A stretch of DNA of 64,000 nucleotides from NCBI RefSeq assembly GCF_002929535.1, contig NZ_PJJO01000049.1:1-64000 (forward strand). Direction: 5' to 3'. Below, one piece after another: positions 1-8,555 of this stretch. Below the pieces are notes generated by a model, which saw only the letters and a program-made list of their open reading frames with translations, had not been told where the DNA came from and ran no database searches. This DNA is from Cryobacterium sp. Y11. Its GTDB lineage: Bacteria; Actinomycetota; Actinomycetes; Actinomycetales; Microbacteriaceae. Position 1 is the stretch's first letter. Every line of letters begins with the position of its first letter. Both the position numbers and the translations under genes were made by a program.

Positions 1-72
1 CGGAAGCTAAGACTCTCAGCGCCGATGGTACTGCAGGGGGGACCCTGTGGGAGAGTAGGACACCGCCGGACT
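1..72 (+). rRNA. 5S ribosomal RNA, 3' end (partial)
   Basis: The first ~72 bases match the 3' part of an actinobacterial 5S rRNA: the GGTACTGC stretch, the GGGAGAGTAGG helix-loop segment and the closing CGCCGGA arm. The 5' part lies outside the window. A perfect terminator hairpin follows at once, so this is the end of an rRNA operon read rightward. The exact 3' end is uncertain by a few bases. Confidence 0.85.
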
Positions 73-86
73 TAACTTAGAAACAC

Positions 87-120
87 CAGGAAAGCCATCC
101 CTCACGGGATGGCTTTCCTG
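87..120 (+). terminator. rRNA operon terminator hairpin
   Basis: A perfect 15-bp stem (87-101 pairs with 106-120) closes a TCAC loop right after the 5S rRNA. The 3' arm ends in CTTTCCTG rather than a long U-run, which is usual for high-GC actinobacteria. Confidence 0.9.
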
Positions 121-261
121 CGTTAACGCGCCACCCCCGGGTGGCCATTCTGCGTTAACACGCACGCCCAGGTCCCTCGACCAACCCACCCGGCCTCGAG
201 ACGCCGACGGGCTGGCCCCTCGACCCCGTCGTGATGGCCTGGGCCCACGTGGCCGCAGCCA

Positions 262-861
262 CTAGCGGCGACGAAGTCCATCCAGGGCAACGGCGAGCAC
301 ATCGTCGCCGAGCTGAGCGGCATCCTCTATGCCCTCGGGGCGGTACCACTCAGCGATCGAATTGACCATGCCGAAGAGCAGACGCGTGACAACGCGCGGG
401 TCGATGTCGCTCCGCAGCGATCCCTCGTCTCGGGCCTCAACGACGAGGGCAGAGACGGCACGGTCGAAGGTACGTCGACGCGTCAACGCCAGACGCTCGA
501 CTTCGGTGTTGCCTCGCACTCGAAGGAGGAGGGTCACGTACGGGAGGCGCGACGTCAATACATGCACTGCGCCGCGAAGGACATAGGCCAGACGGTCGAT
601 GGCGCTACCGGTCAGGGCACCTGACTCGAGCAGCACCCCTTCGAGGCCATTGAGGGCCTCGTCGAGGGCGAGTTGCAACACTTCATCCTTTGAAGAAAAG
701 TGGTGGTAGATGGCTGCCTTGGATAGCGACAGGCGCGTCGCGAGCACTCCCATCGAGGTCGCGTCGTAGCCGAATTCGTTGAATGCGGTGACGGCAATCT
801 CGAGAATGGCCCGCTGGTCGTAACCGGGGCGCCCGCGCTTGGGGGTGTGTACTTCAGACAT
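262..861 (-). CDS. TetR-family regulator, probable repressor of the phenylacetate genes
   Basis: A 199-residue TetR/AcrR regulator when started at the ATG at 861. The frame is open six codons further upstream, but the residues from MSEVHTPKRGRP onward look like a normal TetR N-terminus. The helix-turn-helix lies at about residues 30-60 (DATSMGVLATRLSLSKAAIYHHF), and the C-terminal ligand domain is typical of the PaaR/FadR-like group. It is the third gene of a leftward operon paaI-paaK-tetR, 40 bp after paaK. A palindrome in the divergent paaI/paaA region is its likely operator. Phenylacetyl-CoA is the ligand known for such regulators; binding here is inference. Confidence 0.85.
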   Translation of the reverse strand: MSEVHTPKRGRPGYDQRAILEIAVTAFNEFGYDATSMGVLATRLSLSKAAIYHHFSSKDEVLQLALDEALNGLEGVLLESGALTGSAIDRLAYVLRGAVHVLTSRLPYVTLLLRVRGNTEVERLALTRRRTFDRAVSALVVEARDEGSLRSDIDPRVVTRLLFGMVNSIAEWYRPEGIEDAAQLGDDVLAVALDGLRRR

Positions 862-901
862 AGATCTTGAGTCTCTCACGCAGGCGTGCCGGTCACGACA
901 C

Positions 902-2221
902 CTAGCGGAGGTCGTAAACGCGTTTGTGCTTACCGGTACTGCGTTCCAAGGTGCCCGGTTCGACGATAAGCACGTTCACGCTCGAACCGATTCGGTCCTT
1001 GATGACTGCGATGAGCAGGGCGCGCGCGAGCGCAGATGCTGCTTCGTCGGCGTGCTCGTGCCGTTCGATGCGCACGGTGAGCTCGTCCATGCGCGATGGC
1101 CGGGTGAGTTCGAGCACAAAGTGTGGTGAGAGGTGTTCGATCCCGAGCACGATCTCTTCGATCTGAGTCGGAAACAGGTTGACCCCGCGCAGAATGATCA
1201 TGTCGTCATTGCGGCCGGTAATCTTCTCCATCCGGCGCATTCCGGGGCGTGCGGTGCCCGGAAGAAGACGGGTTAGGTCGCGGGTGCGATAGCGGATGAC
1301 GGGGAAGGCCTCCTTGGTCAGCGACGTGAAGACGAGCTCGCCCGTTTCACCGTCCGGCAGGGCGTGTCCGGTGTCACCATTGATGATCTCGGGCAAAAAG
1401 TGGTCTTCCCAGAGGTGCGGACCATCCTTGGACTCGATGCACTCATTGCCAACGCCCGGGCCCATGACTTCGCTGAGCCCGTAGATGTCGAGCGCGTCAA
1501 AGTCGAGGCGGTCTTCAAGTTCGAGACGCATCTGGTTGGTCCACGGCTCGGCACCCAGTACGCCGACCTTCAGGCTTGAGCGGCGTGGGTCGAGGCCCGC
1601 GGCCACCATCGCATCGGTAATCGTGAGTAGGTAGCTGGGCGTCGACAGAATGACGTCTGGTTCGAAGTCGGTGATCATCTGCACTTGCTTGTTGGTCTGG
1701 CCACCTGACATGGGAATCACGCAGGCGCCGAGCGCCTCAATTCCGGCGTGGGCGCCGAGACCCCCGGTAAACAGGCCGTAGCCGTAGGCGTTGTGCACCC
1801 TCATGCCGGGGCGTACACCCGAGGCGCGCAGGCTTCTTGCCACCAGACCCGACCACATGGCGAGGTCGTTTTTGGTGTAACCGACCACGGTCGGCAGGCC
1901 GGTCGTGCCCGAGGAGGTGTGAATGCGTGCGACCTGGTCCATCGGCACCGCGAACATACCGAACGGGTATGAAACGCGCAGATCCTCCTTCGTTGTGAAC
2001 GGCAGCAGTGCCACGTCTTCGAGCGTGCGAATGTCGTCGGGGTGCACTCCGACAGCATCAAATTTGCGCGTATAGAGAGGTACGTTCTCGTAGGCGTGCT
2101 GCACGGTGTGCTTGAGGCGAATCAGTTGCAGCGCGCGGATCTCGCCCTGGGACATCCTCTCGGCCGCGTCGAGCTCTTCGATTGCCGGTGCGTGCAGACG
2201 GGTCTTGGTCAGCGTTGACAT
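902..2221 (-). CDS. paaK: phenylacetate-CoA ligase
   Basis: A 439-residue adenylate-forming enzyme that activates phenylacetate with ATP and CoA to phenylacetyl-CoA, the first step of the pathway, in the cytoplasm. The adenylation motif THSSGTTGLPT-like segment is seen as HTSSGTTGLPT near residue 102, followed by YGYGLFTGG and the YGLSEVMGPG core motif. The C-terminal domain carries the GRNDDMIILRGVNLFP hinge and ends in the STGKHKR lysine motif. Length is normal for PaaK. The ATG at 2221 is preceded by GGAAGG. The gene sits 17 bp after paaI and 40 bp before the TetR gene. Confidence 0.97.
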   Translation of the reverse strand: MSTLTKTRLHAPAIEELDAAERMSQGEIRALQLIRLKHTVQHAYENVPLYTRKFDAVGVHPDDIRTLEDVALLPFTTKEDLRVSYPFGMFAVPMDQVARIHTSSGTTGLPTVVGYTKNDLAMWSGLVARSLRASGVRPGMRVHNAYGYGLFTGGLGAHAGIEALGACVIPMSGGQTNKQVQMITDFEPDVILSTPSYLLTITDAMVAAGLDPRRSSLKVGVLGAEPWTNQMRLELEDRLDFDALDIYGLSEVMGPGVGNECIESKDGPHLWEDHFLPEIINGDTGHALPDGETGELVFTSLTKEAFPVIRYRTRDLTRLLPGTARPGMRRMEKITGRNDDMIILRGVNLFPTQIEEIVLGIEHLSPHFVLELTRPSRMDELTVRIERHEHADEAASALARALLIAVIKDRIGSSVNVLIVEPGTLERSTGKHKRVYDLR

Positions 2222-2238
2222 GGTGCCTTCCGGAGGAG

Positions 2239-2667
2239 TTAGAGGTGAGTGCGGGCGGGAACGGGCAGGTTGGTGGTGCGACTGTGGCCGCGAAATTCGG
2301 CCACAGTGACGTCGTCGTCCATCGTGACGCGCACGTCATAGATGCCGCTCCGACCGCTCTTTACCCGTAATAGCGCGGTCGCGGTCAGCTTCTGACCGCT
2401 CGTGGTGGGTTTCAGAAACGTGATGTCGGCGCCGGCGGCGAGCGTGACGTGGTTCGAATCGTTGCAGGCGATGGCGAAGGCCGTGTCGGCGAGGGCGAAG
2501 ATGAACCCGCCGTGGGTGACGTCGAAACCGTTGAGCATGTCGTCGCGCACGATCATCGAGACGACGGCGTGCCCCGGTTCATCACGCTGCACGATCATTC
2601 CCAGAGAAGCGGATGCCCGGTCGTGCTGCATCATGGCCTGGCTGCCAACGGGCGGTGCTTCCGTCAT
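2239..2667 (-). CDS. paaI: hydroxyphenylacetyl-CoA thioesterase PaaI
   Basis: A 142-residue hotdog-fold thioesterase. The start is taken at the ATG at 2667, which has an AGGAGA ribosome site; the frame runs 31 codons further upstream into the promoter, and that part is not protein-like. The segment NGFDVTHGGFIFALADTAFA carries the conserved N, HGG and catalytic D of PaaI. Known PaaI enzymes release CoA from trapped ring-hydroxylated phenylacetyl-CoA and so protect the CoA pool. It is the first gene of the leftward paaI-paaK-tetR operon, divergent from paaABCDE. Confidence 0.95.
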   Translation of the reverse strand: MTEAPPVGSQAMMQHDRASASLGMIVQRDEPGHAVVSMIVRDDMLNGFDVTHGGFIFALADTAFAIACNDSNHVTLAAGADITFLKPTTSGQKLTATALLRVKSGRSGIYDVRVTMDDDVTVAEFRGHSRTTNLPVPARTHL

Positions 2668-2730
2668 ACGCTTCTCCTCATTGAGTTGCCGTGCGGGTCG
2701 GGGGGTTGCCCGCCCGATAACGTGACTATA

Positions 2731-2754
2731 TACTAACTGAACGATCGGTTGGTA
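2731..2754. promoter_or_regulatory. candidate TetR (PaaR-type) operator between paaI and paaA
   Basis: A 24-bp imperfect palindrome with ends TACTAAC and GTTGGTA and a core GAACGATC. It matches its own reverse complement at 18 of 24 positions. It lies 64 bp upstream of the paaI start and about 110 bp upstream of paaA, overlapping the presumed divergent promoters. The TetR gene downstream of paaK is the obvious candidate to bind it. This is inference from position and symmetry. Confidence 0.65.
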
Positions 2755-2783
2755 ATACATTGCCGTTCAGTGTGCAAAATTCC

Positions 2784-2795
2784 TGACGTGCGTCA
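2784..2795. promoter_or_regulatory. short perfect inverted repeat in the paaA leader/promoter
   Basis: TGACG-TG-CGTCA, a 5-bp perfect inverted repeat with a 2-bp spacer, lies about 70 bp upstream of paaA. It may be a second regulator site. It is short enough to be chance. Confidence 0.3.
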
Positions 2796-2861
2796 CCTTA
2801 GCGCCACCAGCTTGTACACGATAAAGATCCGATCACCGTAGTCAACGTAGACCAGGAGCCG

Positions 2862-3851
2862 ATGATGACAAGCACCATCACGCCCGATCCGAGCGCATCC
2901 GCCGTGATTAGCGTCGAAGAACAGCACTTCAACGACTTGATCGACGCCGATTCGCGCATTGAGCCACGCGACTGGATGCCCGAGGGGTATCGCAAGTCGC
3001 TCGTGCGTCAGATCTCGCAGCACGCGCACTCCGAAATCATCGGCATGCAGCCCGAGTCGAACTGGATCACCCGCGCCCCGAGCCTCAAGCGCAAGGCCAT
3101 CCTGATGGCCAAGGTTCAAGATGAAGCCGGCCACGGCCTGTACCTCTATTCCGCCGCGCAGACCCTCGGTGCCACCCGCGACGACATGACGGATGCCCTC
3201 ATCGCCGGCAAGGCTCGCTACTCCTCAATCTTCAACTACCCCACCCCGAGCTGGGCCGACATGGGCTCGATCGGCTGGCTCGTCGACGGCGCCGCAATCT
3301 GCAACCAAGTGCCGCTCTGCCGTGCAAGTTACGGCCCGTATGGTCGCGCGATGGTTCGCATCTGTAAGGAAGAATCCTTTCACCAGCGGCAGGGCTTCGA
3401 GATTCTGCTCGAACTCATGCAGGGCACCGAAGAGCAGCGCCAGATGGCCCAGGACTCGGTCAATCGCTGGTACTGGCCGGCGCTCATGATGTTCGGCCCG
3501 CCCGATGACGACTCGCCCAACTCGGCTCAGTCGATGGCTTGGAAGATCAAGCGCCACTCCAACGACGAGCTGCGTCAGCGTTTCGTGAACATGCTCGTTC
3601 CCCAGGCTGCTGTGCTGGGTATCACTCTGCCAGACCCCGAGCTGCATTTCAACGAAGACACTCAGCAGTGGGATCTCGGCGTGATCGACTGGACCGAGTT
3701 TCACGAGGTGCTCGCCGGTCGCGGCCCGAACAACGCTCAGCGTCTGCAGCGTCGGCGCGACGCCCACGATAACGGAGCGTGGGTACGCGAAGCCGCGGCG
3801 GCATATGCACGTAAACAGTCCGCACGAACTAAAGAAATGGCAGCCTCATGA
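2862..3851 (+). CDS. paaA: 1,2-phenylacetyl-CoA epoxidase, catalytic alpha subunit
   Basis: A 329-residue ferritin-like di-iron oxygenase subunit. Its metal motifs are visible: DEAGH at residues 87-91 and EESFH near residue 170. With PaaC it forms the catalytic core that epoxidises the aromatic ring of phenylacetyl-CoA using O2 and electrons from PaaE. Two ATG codons stand in tandem (2862 and 2865); AGGAG at 2854-2858 fits the second slightly better. First gene of paaABCDE, overlapping paaB by ATGA. Confidence 0.97.
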   Translation: MMTSTITPDPSASAVISVEEQHFNDLIDADSRIEPRDWMPEGYRKSLVRQISQHAHSEIIGMQPESNWITRAPSLKRKAILMAKVQDEAGHGLYLYSAAQTLGATRDDMTDALIAGKARYSSIFNYPTPSWADMGSIGWLVDGAAICNQVPLCRASYGPYGRAMVRICKEESFHQRQGFEILLELMQGTEEQRQMAQDSVNRWYWPALMMFGPPDDDSPNSAQSMAWKIKRHSNDELRQRFVNMLVPQAAVLGITLPDPELHFNEDTQQWDLGVIDWTEFHEVLAGRGPNNAQRLQRRRDAHDNGAWVREAAAAYARKQSARTKEMAAS

Positions 3852-4153
3852 CCACTCCCGGCGATTCTGCAGCAGAAATCTGGCCCCTCTGGGAAGTCTT
3901 CGTGCGCTCCAACCGCGGCCTCAGCCACGTGCACGTCGGCTCCCTGCACGCTCCAGACGGGACCCTCGCCGTGCGCAACGCCCGAGACCTATACACCCGT
4001 CGCAGTGAGGGCGTCTCGGTCTGGGTCGTACCCGCCTCCGCCATCACCACGAGTGATCCAGACGCCAAGGGCGCCTTCTTCGAATCGCCCGCTGGCAAGA
4101 ATTACCGCCACGCGAACTACTACTCCAAGAGCGAGGGAGTCAAACACCTATGA
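3848..4153 (+). CDS. paaB: 1,2-phenylacetyl-CoA epoxidase subunit PaaB
   Basis: A 101-residue PaaB protein with the typical start [24 protein letters not shown] and the [13 protein letters not shown] segment. In known complexes PaaB bridges PaaAC heterodimers and is needed for electron transfer to the epoxidase core. Its ATG overlaps the paaA stop and its own stop overlaps the paaC ATG, so translation of A, B and C is probably coupled. Confidence 0.96.
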   Translation: MTTPGDSAAEIWPLWEVFVRSNRGLSHVHVGSLHAPDGTLAVRNARDLYTRRSEGVSVWVVPASAITTSDPDAKGAFFESPAGKNYRHANYYSKSEGVKHL

Positions 4154-4980
4154 GTGAGCGCAGTGAAGCGGATGCCCACGGCCACGTGGCCGTCGACGTC
4201 ACCACTCTCGACGCCGAGCTGATCGAGGGCCCGTCCGTGGCAACCTCCGACGTGGCCGAGTACGCCCTATGGCTCGGTGACGACTCGCTTATTCTGGCCC
4301 AGCAACTCGGCGCCTGGATCTCCCGCGCCCCCGAGCTCGAAGAAGACGTGGCCCTCGGCAACATCGGCCTCGACCTGATCGGGCATGCGCGATCGCTGCT
4401 GCACTATGCCGGTACGGCATCGAACCGCACCGAGGACGACCTCGCCTACTGGCGCACCGAGCCCGATTTTCGTTCCCTGCACATCGTCGAGCAGCCAAAC
4501 GGGGACTTCGCGCACACGATCGCGCGCCAGTTCATCGTGGCCCACTACCTGTTTGAGCTGTACAGCCGGCTACGGGCATCCGCCGACGCTACCTTCGCCG
4601 CGATCGCCGCGAAGGCCGTGAAAGAGGTCGACTACCACCGTGACCACGGCGTGCAGTGGGTGCTGCGCCTCGCGCACGGCACCGACGAGTCACGGCGGCG
4701 CATGATCACCGCGCTGAGTGACCTGTGGCCCTACGTCGAAGAGATCTTTCGCGACGACCCGCTCATCGACCGCCTCGAAGGAATCGCGGTTCGCCCCTCG
4801 AGCCTGCGACCCGCCTTCGACGAGGCCATTGCTCCGGTACTCACCGAGGCCGAACTCGACATTCCGCGCGGGTTCGTCGCCTCCGGTGGCGGCCGCACCG
4901 GCAAACACTCCGAGCACCTCGCCTTTCTCCTCGCCGAAATGCAGGTACTCACCCGCGCCCACCCCGGAGCGTCATGGTAA
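4150..4980 (+). CDS. paaC: 1,2-phenylacetyl-CoA epoxidase, structural beta subunit
   Basis: A 276-residue ferritin-like partner of PaaA. The recognisable stretches are YALWLGDDSLILAQQLGAW near residue 38, the GNIGLDLIGHAR helix, and KAVKEVDYHRDHG near residue 155. PaaC resembles PaaA but serves a structural role. It overlaps paaB by 4 nt and paaD by 7 nt. Confidence 0.96.
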   Translation: MSERSEADAHGHVAVDVTTLDAELIEGPSVATSDVAEYALWLGDDSLILAQQLGAWISRAPELEEDVALGNIGLDLIGHARSLLHYAGTASNRTEDDLAYWRTEPDFRSLHIVEQPNGDFAHTIARQFIVAHYLFELYSRLRASADATFAAIAAKAVKEVDYHRDHGVQWVLRLAHGTDESRRRMITALSDLWPYVEEIFRDDPLIDRLEGIAVRPSSLRPAFDEAIAPVLTEAELDIPRGFVASGGGRTGKHSEHLAFLLAEMQVLTRAHPGASW

Positions 4981-5540
4981 CGGTCGAGCGCCGCGCTGCT
5001 GAGGTGCGTGAGGCCCTCGCGCGCCCGCGTCCCCTCGACGCTGCATCGCAAGCCGCCTGGGCGATTGCGGCTCAGGTCGTCGACCCCGAGATTCCGGTGC
5101 TCACCATCGAAGACCTCGGTGTGCTGCGCTCGGTAACAGTCACCGGCGACGCCGTTGCGGACTGCGCCGTCACAGTGACCCTGACGCCGACCTACAGCGG
5201 ATGCCCCGCCATGGATGCCATGCGAGCCGACGTTCTCGAGGCGCTCACCTGCGCCGGCTACGAGAACGTCTCGGTCAGCCTCGTGCTCAGCCCCGCGTGG
5301 ACCACGGACTGGATGAGCGAGATCGGCCAGAACAAGCTGAGGGAATACGGTATCGCCGCCCCGACTGGGCATGCCACCGTGCGCGGCTCCGGGCCGATCC
5401 GGCTAAAGATGGCCGTGAAGTGTCCGCGTTGTTCCTCGCTCAATACCCGCGAGCTCGCCCATTTCGGGTCCACCTCCTGCAAGTCCCTCTACGAATGCCG
5501 AGACTGCCTCGAGCCGTTCGACTACTTCAAGGTGCTCTAA
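4974..5540 (+). CDS. paaD: phenylacetate degradation protein PaaD (MIP18/DUF59 family)
   Basis: A 188-residue protein when started at the ATG at 4974 inside the end of paaC; the longer upstream frame is only the paaC shadow. The N-terminal part (residues ~20-110) is a DUF59/MIP18 domain with VDPEIPVLTIEDLGVL and TPTYSGCPAMDAM. The C-terminal part is a zinc-ribbon-like region with four cysteines (KCPRCSS, SCKS, CRDC). PaaD-like proteins are thought to mature or repair the Fe-S or di-iron centre of the epoxidase. Its stop overlaps the paaE ATG by 1 nt. Confidence 0.94.
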   Translation: MVTVERRAAEVREALARPRPLDAASQAAWAIAAQVVDPEIPVLTIEDLGVLRSVTVTGDAVADCAVTVTLTPTYSGCPAMDAMRADVLEALTCAGYENVSVSLVLSPAWTTDWMSEIGQNKLREYGIAAPTGHATVRGSGPIRLKMAVKCPRCSSLNTRELAHFGSTSCKSLYECRDCLEPFDYFKVL

Positions 5541-6685
5541 TGACTGCAACACGTCTTGAATCCACGAACAGTGCGCCGGTCAAGCGCCGCGCGCGCTTTC
5601 ACACCCTGACGGTGGCCGAGGTGCGCCAGCTCACAGCCGACAGCGTCGAGGTCACCTTCACCGTGCCGCCCAAATTGCAGGGCGCGTTCGACTACCTACC
5701 GGGCCAACACCTCGCCCTCCGCGCCACGATCAACGGCCAAGAACTGCGTCGCAGCTACTCGATCTGCCGGCCCGCTGCTGCTAAAACCGGCGCATCCGGT
5801 CAGATCAGCGTCGCGATCAAACGCGACCTCGGCGGAGCCTTCTCCACCTGGGCCAACAGTGAGCTGCACGCTGGCGACGAACTCGACGTGATGAGTCCGC
5901 AAGGCAGCTTCACATCCACCCTGCGTGACCTCGATTACAAGCACGTCGTTGGCGTGGCAGCCGGTTCGGGAATCACCCCGCTGATGGCGCTCGCGCACAC
6001 CGTGCTCGCCGCCTCGGCAACCTCGAGCTTCACCCTCGTGTACACCAACCGCACGGCGCTCGACGTGATGTTCCTCGACGAACTGGCCGAGCTCAAGGAC
6101 CGCTATCCGGCTCGCGTCGCCCTGTACCACGTGCTGTCGCGCGAGCAACGGTCTTCATCGCTGCTCTCCGGTCGCATCGATGAAGAGAAGTTTCGGCGCA
6201 TGCTCGATACGATTCTGCGCCCGGCCACGGTCGACGAATGGTTTCTGTGCGGTCCGTTCGAACTCGTGCAACTCTGCCGTGACACCCTCGAGAGCGCCGG
6301 CGTTGACCGGTCGCACGTGCGCTTCGAACTGTTCACCACGGGTGAGCCGTCGGCGGCGAACGGCGATCGTGGTCGCCCGGTCATCATCGGCAGCGGCGAC
6401 AAGACCATCCAGATCGAGTTCACGCTCGACGGCCAGAGCAACACGGTCACCACGCCGGTCAACGCGAACGAGAGCATCCTGAATGCTGCCCTGCGGGTGC
6501 GGCCCGACGTGCCGTTCGCCTGCGCCGGCGGAGTCTGCGGCACCTGCCGCGCGAAACTGGTCAGCGGCGACGTCACGATGACCGAGAACTACGCGCTTGA
6601 GCCCGAAGAGCTCGCCCGCGGATACGTCTTGACCTGCCAGTCCCACCCGACCACCGACACCGTCGTCGTCGACTACGACGTTTAA
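5540..6685 (+). CDS. paaE: 1,2-phenylacetyl-CoA epoxidase reductase subunit PaaE
   Basis: A 381-residue ferredoxin reductase that moves electrons from NAD(P)H to PaaA. The order is an FAD-binding beta-barrel (RRSYSICRP near residue 72), an NAD-binding domain (AAGSGITPLMAL), and a C-terminal plant-type [2Fe-2S] ferredoxin with CAGGVCGTC near residue 328 and the last cysteine in LTCQSHP. The start ATG at 5540 forms TAATG with the paaD stop; the open frame upstream is a shadow of paaD. Length is close to the usual ~355-380. Confidence 0.96.
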   Translation: MTATRLESTNSAPVKRRARFHTLTVAEVRQLTADSVEVTFTVPPKLQGAFDYLPGQHLALRATINGQELRRSYSICRPAAAKTGASGQISVAIKRDLGGAFSTWANSELHAGDELDVMSPQGSFTSTLRDLDYKHVVGVAAGSGITPLMALAHTVLAASATSSFTLVYTNRTALDVMFLDELAELKDRYPARVALYHVLSREQRSSSLLSGRIDEEKFRRMLDTILRPATVDEWFLCGPFELVQLCRDTLESAGVDRSHVRFELFTTGEPSAANGDRGRPVIIGSGDKTIQIEFTLDGQSNTVTTPVNANESILNAALRVRPDVPFACAGGVCGTCRAKLVSGDVTMTENYALEPEELARGYVLTCQSHPTTDTVVVDYDV

Positions 6686-6721
6686 CACCGTGACGTCTAA
6701 CCGATCAAGAAAGCGGATGCC

Positions 6722-7495
6722 GTGATAGAGCTCTCGATAGACAACGACGTCGCCCACGTGGTGCTGAACGCGCCAGACAAGCTCAACGCCCTCGATGAAG
6801 CCGCGATCGTCGAACTCGACGCGGCCTACCAAGCCGCCGAGCGGGCCGGCGTGCGGGCGTTGGTGCTGCGCGGTACGGGGCGGGCGTTCTGCGCCGGCCG
6901 CGACATCGCAGGCGTCGACCCGCGCACCGACGACGTGCTCGGCTACCTCTGCGACCTCGTCACCCCGCTGCTCGAGCGGATGAGCCGATTTCCGGCACCG
7001 ACCTACGCTGCCGCCCACGGCGCCTGCCTCGGAGTGGGCCTCGGCCTGCTCATCGCCACCGATGTTGTCTACGTCGCCGACACTGCCAAGATCGGCTCGC
7101 CGTTCGCGAACCTCGGCGCCACCCTCGACTCGGGTGGACACGCCCTGTTTGTGGAACGCCTCGGCGCTCATCGCACCCTCGACCTGATCTACAGCGGCCG
7201 TCTCATGTCCGGGGCGGAGGCTGTCGCCGGCGGCCTGTTCAGCCAGGTGTTTCCGGCCGCGGAGCTGACCGAGGCGACCGTGCAGGCGGCCACGCGCGCG
7301 GCATCCGGTGCAACTCAGGCTTTTCTGGCGAGCAAGGCGCTCGTGCAGTCACTGCGTGACAAACGACTCGGGCTCTGGCAGAGCATGAGTGACGAGACCG
7401 CAGCGCAGGCCGCGCTCTGCGCTACCGGTGACTACCGCGAGGGCTTCGCCGCGTTCCAGGAGAAGCGCAAGCCCGCCTTCACCGGGCGCGCCTGA
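6722..7495 (+). CDS. paaG: PaaG-like ring-epoxide isomerase (enoyl-CoA hydratase/isomerase family)
   Basis: A 257-residue crotonase-fold enzyme with a GTG start. The oxyanion-hole segments are GTGRAFCAGRDIAG near residue 59 and AAHGACLGVGLG near residue 99. A single acidic residue is kept in GATLDSGG, as in PaaG isomerases, and the two-glutamate arrangement of true hydratases is missing. The C-terminus DYREGFAAFQEKRKPAFTG matches PaaG closely. PaaG converts the 1,2-epoxide of phenylacetyl-CoA into the seven-membered oxepin. It lies 36 bp after paaE and is probably in the same operon. PaaF (hydratase) is the alternative, judged less likely. Confidence 0.8.
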   Translation: MIELSIDNDVAHVVLNAPDKLNALDEAAIVELDAAYQAAERAGVRALVLRGTGRAFCAGRDIAGVDPRTDDVLGYLCDLVTPLLERMSRFPAPTYAAAHGACLGVGLGLLIATDVVYVADTAKIGSPFANLGATLDSGGHALFVERLGAHRTLDLIYSGRLMSGAEAVAGGLFSQVFPAAELTEATVQAATRAASGATQAFLASKALVQSLRDKRLGLWQSMSDETAAQAALCATGDYREGFAAFQEKRKPAFTGRA

Positions 7496-7820
7496 CCAAC
7501 CGGCCGATTCGGGGGCGAATTCAGGAAAACTGTCCATGTGCTGATCTCAATCTCCCGAATTCATGCGGTTGAGGTGCGTGGTTCGCTGTGGATTTCCTGA
7601 ATAAGCCACGGGCCAGGCGGCGCTCGCGTCAGGCGAGAGCGAGCGTTCCGAGCCTCAGCGCACCGGCACGAGGCCTCTCGTGAACGCGGCGGCGACGCAC
7701 GGAATCAAGCCGGATAATGCGCCTCAGAACACAGCCGACGACGAGCACTCGTCGTCCCGCAGCGCCAGTCTTTTTGCAGGGTCTGTCAGCTACTCTGAGG
7801 GAAACGGGAGAGGGGCCGAG
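7496..7820. other. intergenic stretch with a widely spaced inverted repeat
   Basis: No convincing gene. ATTCAGGAAA (7519-7528) and TTTCCTGAAT (7593-7602) form a perfect 10-bp inverted repeat 64 bp apart after paaG. This may be a long-loop terminator or the trace of a small mobile repeat. A frame open from 7680 is the upstream extension of the next gene and lacks a ribosome site. Confidence 0.4.
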
Positions 7821-8447
7821 ATGCACACACGCTGGGCCCGTTTCGCCCGCGGCTGGATCGTCGCCGCGTTCTCCACCTTCGTCGCCGCTCTGTCACACAC
7901 CCTGGGTGGTGGCTCGGCACCCGGCCTGTTAGCGGTTGTCGTGTCGCTCGCCTTCGCCGGTATGGTGTGCGTCGCGCTCGCAGGTCGTACCCTGGCGTTC
8001 TGGCGCGGCGCCGTGTCGGTTCTGGTCAGCCAGGTCATTTTTCACGGACTCTTTTCGCTGGGGGCACCGGGCGGTGCGCTCGGAGCTGACGCCCTTGCCG
8101 CGTCGGGTGCCCACCAGCATGCGGCGTTGCCCGGTCTGATCGATCCGATCGTTCTGAGTTCGACCACACATGTCCTCCACGATGGCGGAATCATGTGGTT
8201 CGCCCACTTCGGTGCCGTCATCATGACAATTCTTGCGCTGCGCTACGCCGAACGCGCGTTCTGGAGCCTCGTCGACAACGTTCGACTAGACATCCGTACG
8301 CTATTCGCGCCCGCACAACTGGCCGTGCCAATGGCGGCACCGCAGCGCATCCGGCACGATGCGCCGGTGTTCACGCCGCGCAATCTGGTTCTGGTGTTGT
8401 CGGCCATGCGCCATCGCGGCCCGCCCGCCGTCGCGCTCGCCGCCTGA
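7821..8447 (+). CDS. His-rich integral membrane protein next to copC (unknown function)
   Basis: I do not recognise a named family. The ATG at 7821 follows GGGAGAGGGG. The 208 residues show about five hydrophobic segments in the first 160 (around 13-30, 36-53, 57-80, 115-125 and 130-148), then a cytoplasmic-looking tail with several prolines and arginines. Histidines cluster in the loop SGAHQHAALPG and in STTHVLHDGG and WFAHFG. The next gene encodes a CopC-type copper protein, so a part in copper handling is plausible. That link rests on context only. Confidence 0.75.
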   Translation: MHTRWARFARGWIVAAFSTFVAALSHTLGGGSAPGLLAVVVSLAFAGMVCVALAGRTLAFWRGAVSVLVSQVIFHGLFSLGAPGGALGADALAASGAHQHAALPGLIDPIVLSSTTHVLHDGGIMWFAHFGAVIMTILALRYAERAFWSLVDNVRLDIRTLFAPAQLAVPMAAPQRIRHDAPVFTPRNLVLVLSAMRHRGPPAVALAA

Positions 8448-8555
8448 CGAACACACCAACCAGACCATTTCTTCCGCCGCACCGAACGCGTAGCAGAGGC
8501 CTCGCCGGCGCCGTTCGGATTGCACCGGACACCCCATGTTTAAGGACAATCAATC

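Noticed and set aside
7680..7820. A longer N-terminus for the membrane protein at 7821
   Set aside because: The extra 47 residues are low in hydrophobic order, lack a ribosome site, and the ATG at 7821 has a good one.
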